DNA of 64,000 bases from Acheta domesticus. Lineage: Eukaryota; Arthropoda; Insecta; Orthoptera; Gryllidae. The stretch lies in assembly GCA_031308135.1 (NCBI GenBank), contig JAHLJT010008446.1, forward strand, positions 167,110,887 to 167,174,886. Reading direction: 5' to 3'. Shown here in pieces: positions 34,325 through 45,010 of this stretch. The position numbers were made by a program, and so were the translations under genes. The notes under the pieces were generated by a model. That model searched no databases. It was not told the DNA's origin and saw only the letters and a list, made by a program, of their open reading frames with translations. How positions within the stretch are numbered: the first letter of the stretch is position 1; every line of letters begins with the position of its first letter.

Positions 34325-34495
34325 TGAAATGACCTTCGCAGTGGTCATATTATTGTCTCCCATTTCCCGCGAATTTTACCCATAATTTCCTCAAACATGG
34401 ACAAAATCCACATTAGTATCGAATATTACCTCCTCGAATATTACCTACACACAAGAAATACGGAAAAGTGAAGAGAAGACGAAGTAACTGAGCGG
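34325..34495 (-). mobile_element. Fragment of the TATCGGACA-type element
   Basis: Read on the minus strand it aligns over ~170 bp with 47690-47870, sharing ATTTTGTCC, ACTAATGTGGATTTTGTCC, GGGTAAAATTC and GGAGGTAATATTCGA blocks. Only the interior of the element is present. Confidence 0.75.
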
Positions 34496-35208
34496 TGCCA
34501 CTCGAATGATCTGCAACCTCAACCCATTTATGCCCAATGGTTCGTTCTCGACTCAAGCGTTTGCATATTTTTCCGAAAAATCATTTTATTTAAATTTATT
34601 TTATGTCGCATCAACTACAAAGGTTTTTAGCGAGAGACACAATAACATTAATATTTCTTTAATATGAACATTAGTATATGTGTAATGTATACATTTTACA
34701 TCACATTTTATTATACATTTTTCTTATAGTTCATTGTACAGATTAATGCCCTTCAATTAATGCACATGTGGCACAGAAATAAAAGATTAATGTACATAGA
34801 AACATTACAGACATTACACATAGCGGTCATATTCCCGGTGATCAGGTGGGCATGTGGGAGCTTGGTGTGACCTATTCTGCATCTAGTTAACACAACCTGG
34901 GCAGCTCTGCTGGATTGTGGCTGGATTTATTATCATATTCACATATACTTTTTAATTTGCACCGGGCGTTGTTATTCCATTCCTTTCTGTCCAATTCTTG
35001 TTGTTTTCTCTTGATGTTGGCGTGATAGTCCTGTGGTATTACGGGGAGGTAACTTCTTTCATCAAGTTGTGACGCCTCTTTTGCGGATGTCTGCCAGCTC
35101 GTTTTCAATGATACCAACATGAGCTAGGATCCATCCAAAAACTATCTCTTTACCTTTAATGTTCGAGTTCCTGGATCCTGGTTCCTGAGTTCCCTGGTTC
35201 CTGGGAGG

Positions 35209-35253
35209 AGGAAATCCCATCGTTAGTATGATATACTAACGATGGGATTTCCT
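35209..35253. repeat. Perfect 21-bp-arm inverted repeat
   Basis: GGAAATCCCATCGTTAGTAT, three bases, then its exact inverse, with one further A/T pair outside. It lies within the I-element coding region. Confidence 0.95.
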
Positions 35254-35588
35254 GAGTAAAAGTCATTTCCAATAGCCGACAGAGCCAATTTGAAGTCTGT
35301 TACTATCAGAAATTTGCGTTCACTGTCTTCGAGAACGTAGTCTAATGCGGTAATGATGGCGTATAACTCGCTGGACAAAACTGAGTACTTGTCGGTCAGT
35401 TTGCTTGAGATAACTCTTGTTGGCGTTACAGCTTCACATCCCACCAAGTTGCTACTCTTCGAACCATTTGTGTATACTTTGCTGTAGTTCTGACATTTGG
35501 CAATTTCTTCTATTCTGTCTCTCTCTTGATTGTGAGTTTTTGTCTTGTTAGAATTGTTTACCAGCTCCTCAGCTTTAATGTCCTGCAT
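35223..35588 (-). pseudogene. I-element RNase H domain
   Basis: KVYTNGSKSS (for the usual YTDGSK), SVLSSELYAIITALDYVLE and FLIVTDFKLALSAI correspond to the three conserved blocks of LINE RNase H. The first catalytic aspartate is read as Asn, so the site is probably dead; Glu and the second Asp remain. The open segment ends in a 43-bp palindrome (35210-35252) that destroys the downstream frame. The domain would remove RNA from the RNA:DNA hybrid. Confidence 0.8.
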
Positions 35589-35999
35589 AGTCCATGGTGC
35601 ATGTCAGTGATACTGGTAAGTTTAAGAGGGGGAATGATTTCTGATATCGTGCTTAGTATTTGTATAGCCCGTAAAGTAATTGGTTTTGGTAGTTTCTTTT
35701 TGAAACATAGTTTCTTCCTGTGTCTGTATGTAAGCTGATAAATTTGGTTCATAGGGTTGCCGCAGTTAGCTGTAATTTTTATTATATCCTACAACTTGAT
35801 TTCTTCTTCTTTTACCCAGAAGTGGTAAATTAGCTTCCTGTAACATGCTTATCACCGAACGTCTTCTATATGCTCCGCGTATAAGTCTGACACTAGTGTT
35901 ATTGATAGGGTCGATTATTCTTTTAATATTCGTATTTGCATCATCGTAGAATATGCTGCCATAATCCATTTTAGCTCTGATGAAATCTGATCTGCCTGG

Positions 36000-36774
36000 C
36001 ATGTTCTTCTAAGCACTGTCTAGTCGGCTCCCACGCTGAGTGGCTTATGATTTTCATCAAGTTTTGTCTTTTGGTGCATTCCACTTTCAGGTGTTAATGT
36101 GGAATATCCACAATAGCCTTTCGTCAAGTGTCAGGCATAAGACTTTTAAGGTTTTACATTGTTCTATCTTATGTTCACTCAGATTTAGGGATATGGTCTC
36201 AATGGATCGTTTCCTGGAGAAAATGATGAATGTGGATTTCGTCTTGGAGAATTTTAGACCAACTTCAGTGGAGAATGCGAGAATGGTGTCTAAGATGTTT
36301 TGAGCTATAAGTGCTATGGAGGACAGATGTTTACCAGTGATGCATATATTACAGTCATCCGTGTACGTGCTGACTAGCGCAGGTGTATTGATTTTGGTCT
36401 GAAGTTCATTATTATCAACAGAAACAAGGTTACACTAAGCACAGAGCTCTATGGTACTTCATTTGCCAACACGTCTCTCTGATAAGGCTCCTCTTTGGCC
36501 GTTCTTTAATGAAGTTACGCACGAACTTAGCTATGTTGCCTTTAATTCCATGTTTCGTTATTATGTCCATAATACGCCTGCGCCAGACCATCCTATTTGC
36601 CTTTTCGATGTCGAGGCTTAGTACCATTGTGAAGATATTATTGCTGAATCCATTGTAGATGCTGTTCTCGATTACTGCAATACTGTCTAAAGCAGATCGG
36701 TTCTTGCGAAAACCACTTTGATGGGGTGACATTAACTGATGTTTTTCTAGGTACCATTTAAGTCTGTGGTTCAC
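36000..36774 (-). pseudogene. I-element reverse transcriptase
   Basis: The main frame (36774-36430) has LMSPHQSGFRKNRSALDSIA and MVLSLDIEKANRMVWRRRI, where the LDI.KA block is the first catalytic motif. A shifted frame near 36370 has ALVSTYTDDCNICITG, the YxDD box, followed by VGLKFSKTKSTFIIFSRKRS. Catalytic aspartates are kept but the gene is broken by shifts and stops. A further piece (36002-35766) encodes the thumb-like YGSIFYDDANTN region. Confidence 0.75.
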
Positions 36775-38112
36775 AACCTTCTCAAGTAATTTGCTCAGGA
36801 AACTAAGGCAATTGGCTGTCTATTAAAAAGTTGTCCTTACCAGGTTTGCGAATTGGAACAATAACTGCTTCTGACCATTTTTGTTGGAAGACATTGTTTA
36901 AATATAAATAATTGCAAATGTCTTAAAGAACACTGATAGCTTCTTCATGAAGCATCAGGATAAATATGATAGGTATTCCGTCGGGACCGGCGCGGACGCT
37001 GGTGTCTTTTAGTTGACGTAGTTCTCGGAGCGTGTGGTGTATTCAGTTGTATAGAATTATCTGTTTCATCTTCTTCTACTTCCAGTTTTAAGGGAGGTCT
37101 CTCAGTTTCTTCTTTGTTTCGTGAAGCAACGTTTGCATCACTAGAATTGGAGGCGAAAAACTTTCTAAAGCTATTTGCAATGTCGCACGGACCTTGAATG
37201 ACTTCACCATCTGGCGTGTAGATAGATTTCGGGTAATTTGTTCTGTATTTTTCATCGATGGCGTTTATTTGCGTCCAAGCCTCCGTGTAGTTCAGTTTAC
37301 TGTTTAAGGATAATAGTATTCCTTCCAGCAGCTCCTCTTAGATTCTTTTATGGTTCTTCTAGCCGTGGCTCGTGCTGACTTAAACCTAAACCTAAATTGG
37401 TTTTTATTTGTTTTATGTTTCTTTATTACATTAAACCAGTACATATAAGTCATAACCGCTTCTTCACTTTCCTTGGTCCACCAAGGTAGTTTCTTTTTAC
37501 TTTTGGTATTTTTGTTTTGGGTATAGTAACCTCCGCTGTAGACAGTCTATGTTCTATAAAGTTGCTCAGAATATAGTTTATTTTTACTGAATCGTCAATG
37601 TTTAATTTCTTAAGTTTCTTTGCCTGTAATGATGTCTTGGTACGACTTCCAGTTGGACTTTTTAAATATCCATCTGGGCATATAGATATCCTCAGGAGTA
37701 ATTCAATTTTCTTATGTCAATATTATGGGGTAATGATCACTGTTGTGAAGGTCCTCCATCACGTTCCATTTCAGATATCTCGCTAAAGTTGGAGTGCAGA
37801 TACTTAGGTCGTTTGCAAGTTGAATTGGCGATTCCCGCGTTGAAGTATGTAGATTTTCTGCAGTCGTTCAATACCATTAGATCTTAATTATTCACAAATT
37901 CACCAACAATTTTCCCTCTACGATTCATTCTGCTTGATTCCCAAATCAAGTTGTGACTATTAAAATCACCGACAATCAGTACTGCGCCTGATATTTGTGA
38001 GTATAAATTGTCTAAGTGGCGAGATTGTAGTTGAAACGCATTAGGAATGTATACATTACACAGATGAAAGCTACTACAGGCAATATGCAGCTGTATCACA
38101 CATACTTCTGTC

Positions 38113-39374
38113 CAGGGGCGTAGCATCCATGGATGTGGATGATGTGTTACATACCCTGACAATATCAGGTATTTTGCGTATCGCTGTGAATCAGATGCAC
38201 AGAGACCCATTACATCCAGGGTGCCTACCGTGGTGCCTACGAAAAAGCTGTCGTTTTACGAAACTTCATTGTTCTCTTCGGTGTTTGTAAGAGAACGAAG
38301 TTAATTAATGAACATTGTCGTTTTATTTAAGTTTTATTACCTGATTTTAATGCATTTAACAACTATATATTTGTAGTCATTTTAGTTTAGGGATTGTGCT
38401 GGTTGAATGCACAAGGGTATGTGACTGTGCAATCCACATCTGTGCCCTGGAATGGCGAGCACCACGCGATCCAAAGTGCCTACGTAATTATGGAGTCGTA
38501 TTTTTGTGTCGTGGACAAATTATAGCACGTGAGAAACTGTTAAAATATTTGAAAAAATATGAGAGGATAGAATTTTATTTAAACAGCCAACACAGGCTAT
38601 GTTGAGCAATACAATAGGGATATAAGGGAAAATAGGGAAATTCTGTCACACTTCATTCGAGTTGTATGCTTTTTTGGGAGACAAGGGCTTGTATTTTCTA
38701 TCCATAATGAAAGTAGGGGATCATCAAATAGAGAAAATTTCATGGAACATACAAGTGAAATAATGAAATATGATAAAACTGACAAAGATGATATGAAATT
38801 TCCAGTGATTCGTGCAATCTCACCAAGAAATTCAGTCATTGGATTTCAAGTGTGAGCACGGTAATGTCCCATGAAATTAAAAATGAAATTTCTAAAGCCT
38901 CTTTTGACTCCGCCATACTGGATGAAACCCTTGCAGCAAAGAACAACTGTCAGCTGTTTTTCATTAAGTGTCTGTAAATTGATTGATTTTCTCTTTCCTA
39001 TTATATTTTATTATAGATATTTTTTTCCATTTTATAAATGATGCCAATTCTACTTGAAATGATATGAATTGGACAATTTTGGAAATCATTGGTTTTGATA
39101 GTACTCTTATTATTAAAGTATGAGGACACACATTTATATTTTGCTAGGTCGTGAACCTAAGTCAACTTTTTCTAACTTTCAATCAGTAAACCACATGAAG
39201 TACGTGAACCATTATTACATTTACTAGATCATTTTTTATTTTAAATATACAAATTATTTGTGTGCTTTAATTGATCAAAGTGACAGAAATGGTATTGGTG
39301 AATGAGAAATATTTAAATTATTTTTTCATTTCTCAAGTTACATACCCTAAGCCAAAACTCAGGTTACGCCACTG
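38113..39374 (+). mobile_element. hAT element with a perfect 8-bp target duplication
   Basis: The ends CAGGGGCGTAGC and (inverted) CAGTGGCGTAAC are imperfect terminal repeats. CTTCTGTC is duplicated exactly at 38105-38112 and 39375-39382. The plus strand around 38590-38960 encodes a degraded hAT transposase segment: REILSHFIRVVCFFGRQGL, then FSIHNESRGSSNRENFMEH, resembling the DUF4371 region (FRGH.E....NRGNF.E). The element is 1262 bp; the catalytic and dimerisation parts are absent. Confidence 0.85.
38590..38960 (+). pseudogene. hAT transposase fragment (DUF4371-like)
   Basis: The frame runs YVEQYNRDIRENREILSHFI, RVVCFFGRQGL, FSIHNESRGSSNRENFMEHT, then KYDKTDKDDMKF, breaking near 38855. A later frame gives MSHEIKNEIS, similar to the I..EI..EI stretch that follows in this family. 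It encodes the middle of a hAT transposase only, so this copy cannot mobilise itself. Its ends and target duplication still show it moved as a unit. Confidence 0.6.
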
Positions 39375-40751
39375 CTTCTGTCACTTGTAATGGCGCATTC
39401 ACTACACTTGATCGACTTATGTACATAGATAGAAACACCGCCACTGGGAATTGCACAAACCACTCTGTTTTTATAAAAACATTGATAACCTTTTATATTA
39501 AAATGGTACTTATTTTTGAAATTGGTTTCCTGCTTGCACAGTACGTCATAGTTGTCATCTTTTAGAATATTCTGAAGAAATTCATGTCTAGTGTGAAAAC
39601 CGTTCACATTCCATTGTAGAATTCTTATCTTCATGTTTGAAGATCTTCGCTTGTTAATTCGTTGTTGGACGATTCTCTTGAAGAATCTGAGTGGACTGAG
39701 TCCTTCAGTTTCTTCATAATTCTTGTAACTCTTGATTTTATTCCTCTGCCAGACAGTAATGGGTATATTTCTTTGAGCATTTCAATTAGCCTCCCTGTCT
39801 CTTTGGTGTAACTGAGATATTTGAAGGGGATTACTTACGCCGTAAGTGTTTTCCAGAAAGTCTGTTAGTTGTTCATACGTAACTACATTGTTGGATACCT
39901 TCATTTTCTTTTTCTTATTTTGTTTTGCCGCGCCGTTAATTCTTCCTTGGGGACGGTTGAATTGGCGTTCCTGAAGTTCACTTGAAGCGTTGGTGGGAAT
40001 GCTCGGGATCTGTGATAAGGCTCTCTTAACAGACTTGCCGTGGTCGAGTGGAGGATATTCATGATAACTAGGTACCTTGTCTCTTATTGTCTTGTACCTT
40101 GTCTTTGGATTTTATTTCTGAGTTTTGGAGAAACGTGAGGGATTGCCTTTTCAAGTTGCTATCAAATGAAGGAACGTTATGAAGCTATGATTTAGTGATT
40201 CTAGGGGATATTCGTTTCTATTTTGGGAGGAGCTTTGCCTATTCCTAGATTTTTCAGATTTTTATTTATTTATTTAGTCAAAAAAACAGTAAAAACTGTA
40301 TATGACGTGTGGGGAAAGAAATTTATCTGCGCACATTTTCTTGGGGGCCAGAATTTTATTAAAAAAACAACAAAAAAACAAAACAAAACAAAAAAAACGA
40401 AAACGAAAAAATTAATTTAGAAAATAATTATTTTAGAAAAATAAAGATATTTGAAAAATGTTTTTTCCCCGAGTTATAGAAAATCAATTTCAACTGTAAA
40501 TGAACTACAAGCAAAAGGAGTGCTCAACAAAACGTGCGCACAGTGAAGCTACATTTACGTCCAGAAGCAAAACAAGGGGCCATCTCAGCATTTGCTCTAT
40601 GGATCAGGGAAACTGGACAAAAACCTGACCGAGATGGGGGTCATTGACCCGGAAGCTGAAGTACATTACTTGTTACAGGCGTATTAAATATTTTTTTAAA
40701 TGTATACAATGCAAACATAAACTAATTCATTATATATCTTTTTTTGTTACA

Positions 40752-41054
40752 TTATTTTTCTTTTTCACGATCAGTATAGTCTCTAATTGTATAGAAACAG
40801 TTTTGCAGCAGAAAATATTTTACTTTTAACTTAAATTTGTATACCGACTTTAATTGTTTTATGTCATCTGGCAATGCGTTGTAAAGTAACGTACATGTAT
40901 TGTATGTTGATTTCTTGTACTGAGCTGTTGATACTGACACTTGATGCACGTGATTTCTACGGCGTGTGTTGTAATTATAAATATCAATATTGCATGAAAA
41001 TATGTTCCCTCCGTTAAGTAGGTCATTTTTGACAAATATTACAGAAATAGACAA
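40752..41054 (-). pseudogene. LINE C-terminal coding segment, copy C
   Basis: A 100-codon open frame whose last ~90 codons match copy A residue for residue apart from isolated changes (for example SFLLQN to YFLLQN). It holds FVKNDLLNGGNIFSCNIDIY, NTRRRNHVHQV and LPDDIKQLKSVYKFKLK. This region follows RT in the CR1/Jockey-group; its exact function is not known to me. High identity with copy A suggests that both are fairly recent. Confidence 0.85.
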
Positions 41055-41179
41055 GGCAATGGTAGGATCCCCAGCTCAATGAAAAGAGGCTTGCTTTTTC
41101 CAAATCGTTCTCGAGTTGCGGTTTCTGCCGTATGTGGTGTGGTAATATTTTATTTTAGCGTTGCGTCATTTCTGCGTAA

Positions 41180-42005
41180 TTAAATTTCTGAGCATTTTGT
41201 AGATTTTTTAAGTAGTTCGCATTTAATTTTCTGGAAAATAGCATGCGCTGCACCTCGATCTTTCATTAAATTTCGAATTTCATCAGTTAATCTTGGTGCA
41301 GGAGGACGAGTTACGCGGGATATTTTTAAAGGCGCGTGCCTGTCATAGAGCTGCGTTATTAAGTTAGTAAAAATCGCCACTTTGGCGTCCAGCGATTCTT
41401 CTTCGTGCACAAGGTGCCATGGGTGTGTCAATCTATCTTTATTAAATGCTTGTTTATCGAATTTGAAAAATAGCGGTATCTGATTAAGTAAGGTGAGTAA
41501 AAAAAGTGTTGGTGCTAGAGGTAAAATTTCGAGGCACATGCTGTGGAAAAAGCGCGTAAACTGCTGTGCAGAGAGAAACTTTTAATAAGTTATTATTAAA
41601 GTCACCCATTACAATAACATCTTCATAATAATTGATCGCAGATGCAAAGGTTTCGTCCAATACAGGACTGCTGCCTGTCTTAAAAGGTAAATATGTGACA
41701 GCCAAGAGACAATTTTTCCTAAAAGTCCAATTTCTATAAAAAGGTATTCGTCACTTTGGCAATCCATATTTGTTGAAGAGTCCAAGTTTATGCCGAAAGA
41801 TCATCGCGAATGTGTGTACCTCCACCTCCACCATGTGCGGCGATGCTGGCGTTCCGATCAGCTCTATCAAGCGGTACCCTAGAATTGCTACTAGCGCGGA
41901 ATTGAGAAAATGCTTCAACCAGGATTCGCTTATGAGAAGCGCATGAAAACTGTATTTAGATATTATTTCCGTTACTGTATGGAAATGGCAGGGCAGAGAC
42001 GACAT
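41180..42005 (-). pseudogene. LINE endonuclease, copy C
   Basis: Three frames in order: 42005-41751 (SFHALLISESWLKHFLNSAL, the ES.L motif of APE-type endonucleases), 41705-41484 (YYEDVIVMGDFNNNLL, the GDFN motif) and 41539-41180 (DRHAPLKISRVTRPPAPRLT, the region linking endonuclease to RT). Small shifts separate them. It gives the 5' half of the family that copy A lacks. Confidence 0.8.
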
Positions 42006-42010
42006 TTAAG

Positions 42011-42344
42011 TGTGCAACGTGCAGACAGAGGGAGCGAGGATTAGGCTTCTTCTAGTGTCAAGTTCTTCGACGGTCGAGGAAAGATTCCGGCCTCCCACAG
42101 GTAGAAGCTTGCGGGATGTGAGGTGAAGAAAATAGGGAGCATTTACAGATGGTTTGCAGAAGACAAGTTGGGAGAAGAAGAAAGGAAGAATTCTCGGAAA
42201 AATTCGAAAGTGGTTGCGGCAGGGAGATGTGGAGTGGGGAGATGGAAGGGTGGGGGCGCTCCTACGCTACGCACGAATTTCCTCCATCTGGGCCCTGGTT
42301 GGCCCTGATTTGCAACTGGGCGCGACCGTTACCATGTTTAATAC
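42011..42344. other. Purine-rich stretch, possibly 5' LINE sequence
   Basis: Three overlapping plus frames of 60-70 codons are open here, a composition effect. It may be upstream sequence of copy C. Confidence 0.35.
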
Positions 42345-42594
42345 CTAAGAGAAGTTTCTAAACTGCAAAGTTATCTTCAGACACTGAACAACATACAAAA
42401 AAACAACAACAAACAAACAAAAAACGTAACACGTGTTGCAAACTGCTTGATGTACTCACCCAAAATGGCGTTTGCAAAGTTTATTCGTTTCCAGGGACAC
42501 ACTGACAGTGCGGCACGTGCTACCACCAGTGCCCGAAACTACTTTAGTCCGATACAATCCGCTGTCCGATATGACCCGGTCTTCCCCTACATCA
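42345..42594 (-). mobile_element. 5' end fragment of the TATCGGACA-type element
   Basis: Inverted, it aligns with 47287-47525: GGGGAAGACCGGGTCATATC corresponds to GGGGAAGGTCGGGTAATATC, and ACACGTGTTAC and ATACAAAAA..GTTG blocks follow. The outer end is at 42594. Confidence 0.75.
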
Positions 42595-43138
42595 TTGTAC
42601 TTCTCATTTTATAATCGTACATAATCGTAATAGTGAGGCGTATATTGCTAGTGAGAAAAGTATGTAGATCCATTTAAAAAATCAGTGGTGATTAAATTTC
42701 TCGAAAAACTAAAAGTATTACAAATAATACCTCTACGGTATACTATTTGCCACATGATTCCGCATTGTTGAACGAAACCTGCATTTCGATATCGTGAACC
42801 GTTTATAAGTTATGTGAGTGGCTCATAGTTGGTGGGACACTCAGGAGATTATCTGACGTTTTCATTTTCCACTGGGCAACTCAAACATAGTATATAAGCA
42901 TACGTTAACAAAGGTTTAATCTCTCCGAATATCATCTCTCTTTAGTGCTAAAAGGGGTATAATAAATAACAGAATGGGAAATTGAAAATGGAGCATAAAA
43001 TGAAAAGTCATAAAAGATAAATATTTAACTTCTTGGATGAAAATTCAAAAAATAAAAAGTTAAAAAAACTCAGCAGTTATGCTCTTAATGTTGAGGGTAC
43101 ACTAATTTTTATGGTGACGTGTCGTGTTCTTCTTTGTG
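42595..43138. other. AT-rich interval, nothing recognised
   Basis: No domain or repeat partner seen. Confidence 0.4.
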
Positions 43139-43984
43139 CTCAGTTCGGTTGACGAGTGGTCACGCAACAGTGGAAGCGTACAATATTTATCTTATGTGCA
43201 ATAGATGTTTTCGTAGTGTTCACTTGTGAAATGAAACACTAAAAGCATGTAACTTGTGTAAACATTACAAAACCTCGACATGGGAGCAGAGCGTAAGTGG
43301 CGGGTTCCAAAAAGTGCCGACATTGACTTAGGTCTCAAACTTAGATCTTAACGATTAATTCTTTAATTTAATTAACGATTTAATCTTAATTAATAACGAT
43401 TAAATCTTTAATTTTTACGAGTAAATCCCTTACTTTTTAATATTTAAATTTTTTTAAAATCACAGAGAAAATCTACAAAAGTACTGATTAGTTTTCAGTT
43501 TTACATGATGCATGTACTAAATGCAAGAAAAAATACATTTTTCACAGAAGCACTAAGCAAAGACCATGTAATTCAGTTGTTTCTATTTGTTTATTTAGTG
43601 TATATGAATGGTAACAATGTTGATCGTATGATATGACTATGAATTTAATATTATGGAAAACACTGTTGCATATTAACAAACCAGTATACACTGACATTAG
43701 AGACCTAATACACAATTATACTAATTTCCAGTAAAAACATAGTAAATATATCTTACGGGAATTTATGCTACTGAAGCCAATACGGTTAAGCAATTATTTA
43801 TTGCTAATATTACTAGGAACATGCTGCTGTGTTCTTTCACCTGAAATGCACTCTGTATATAAAATATATTGGTGTCTGGAAGCTTCCATTTAAAAAAATA
43901 CCCAAAAATCTGTGATGAATTTCATGAATATTGGTAGATCCAATTTTTCAGAAAAAAATCTGTGAAAAATAATGGGTCTTCTGT

Positions 43985-44265
43985 AATATTAGTATTAATA
44001 TAATTTTCCTTTTTGATAGTCAGCGTAGTATTTAATTACAATAGAAACAGTTACGCAGCCAAAAACGTTTTACTAGGCACTTAAACGTGTGTAACAATTT
44101 TAATCATTTAATTCCATCTGGCAATTTGTTGTAGAATAATGCTCATGTATTGTATGTGAACTTTTTATAGTCAACTGTTGATACTGACACCTGTTGAATA
44201 CAATAGCTGCGTCGAGTGTTTTAGTTATAGACATTATATTGACTGAAAATATGTTCCTCCATTGT
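43985..44265 (-). mobile_element. CR1/Jockey-group LINE, fragment D (inverted part)
   Basis: Minus orientation; matches 40757-41030 of copy C (AGAAACAGTT..CAGC, CATCTGGCAAT, TGTTGATACTGACAC, GAAAATATGTTCC blocks), that is the C-terminal coding region without the 3' UTR. Confidence 0.8.
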
Positions 44266-44429
44266 TGCTACCATGGTTTGCATCGATACTACTTTCAGGG
44301 TAACTGCCATAACTGGCCATTTTACCACTAGATTTATATCCTTTGAGAAGAAACTCTTACATTGAAACAATTGACATTTGTGAGTTTATATATCATTCTA
44401 AAACATATGACTTATAAATTGTAAACAAT

Positions 44430-44775
44430 GGGTCAATGACCCCCATCTCGATCAGGTTTTTGTCCAGTTTCCCTGATCCATTGAGCAAATGCTGAGATGG
44501 CCCCTTGTTTTGCTTCTGGACGTAAATGTAGCTTCACTGTGCGCACGTTTTGTTGAGCACGCCTTTTGCTTGTAGTTCATTTACAGTTAAAATTGATTTT
44601 CTATAACTCGGGAACAAACATTTTCCAAATATTTTTATGTTTCCAAAATAATTATTTTCTTTTTTTTTAAAAATTCTGGCCCTCAAGAAAATGTGCGCAG
44701 ATGAATTTCTTTCCCCACACGTCATATACAGTTTTTACTGTTTTTTGACAAATAAATAAACATAAACAAATAAAC
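44430..44775 (+). mobile_element. CR1/Jockey-group LINE, fragment E (3' UTR)
   Basis: Plus orientation; matches copy A from GGGTCAATGACCCCCATCTC to the TTTTTACTGTTTTTTGAC block and a TAAATAAACA-type tail. No coding sequence is included. Confidence 0.9.
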
Positions 44776-45010
44776 ATAAACATTGATTAATTACGTTTGA
44801 TACAAAATATCTTTTTTGCTGCCATATTTGGCACTAACTTTGAGAAGCACATCATTAATGAACTTTGTTTTGTTTTTAGAGAGAATGCCACGTAGACAAA
44901 AAAAATCCAATATTTAAGGTTTAAAATAGTGGAAAATAAAGTAGGAAAAAACTACTGAACTGTATGGAATTAGCAGGTTCACTTTAAACAACATGGATGA
45001 GTGTGTTATG

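Larger units (their letters stand above)
37884..39634 (-). pseudogene. I-element endonuclease, split by a hAT insertion
   Basis: The N-terminal part reads ILQWNVNGFHTRHEFLQNIL, KQETNF and SGGVSIYVHKSIKC. The C-terminal part reads LHIACSSFHLCNVYIPNAF and VLIVGDFNSHNLIWES. The hAT at 38113-39374 lies between. After removing it with one target copy, the frame reads ITSDRS directly into MCVIQLHIACSS. The domain is an APE-type endonuclease that nicks the target. The glutamate of QETNF and the GDFN motif are kept. Confidence 0.8.
34740..40230 (-). mobile_element. I-clade LINE with RNase H, interrupted by a hAT element
   Basis: Minus-strand order: ORF1 C-terminal part (about 39990-39640, NNVVTYEQLTDFLENTYG); endonuclease (39634-39383, continuing 38112-37880); linker; RT (36780-36000); RNase H (35588-35223); and a C-terminal region with LTRCRIGHTKL and a CNVC pair (about 34900-34740). 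An RNase H domain after RT, with an ILQWN..GF endonuclease start, points to the I group. A hAT element lies at 38113-39374. The 5' side is abutted by the 3' end of LINE copy C at 40262. Confidence 0.8.
40258..42010 (-). mobile_element. CR1/Jockey-group LINE, copy C, RT deleted
   Basis: The 3' tail (ATTTATTTATTTA, about 40262) and UTR match copy A inverted. The C-terminal coding region (41054-40752) is nearly identical to copy A's last frame, ending DYTDREKEK. Upstream, 42005-41180 encodes the endonuclease. Only ~100 bases separate endonuclease and C-terminal region, so the whole RT palm seen in copy A is missing. The 5' boundary is uncertain and could extend into 42010-42340. Confidence 0.85.
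43139..45010 (+). pseudogene. Possible spliced pogo-like transposase remnant
   Basis: An initiator-like TCAGT (A at 43142) leads a candidate exon with ATG at 43280 and a strong donor (GAGC/GTAAGT at 43293). A pyrimidine-rich acceptor (TTTTGTTTTTAG) ends at 44879, and splicing would keep frame into ATGCCACGTAGA (44885), giving MGAEQRMPRRQKKSNI and a stop. Beyond that, still in phase, TTELYGISRFTLNN (44951-44992) resembles the recognition helix of pipsqueak-type HTH domains in pogo/Tigger transposases. In-frame stops show decay. The putative intron contains the LINE fragments at 43985-44775. Low certainty. Confidence 0.3.
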
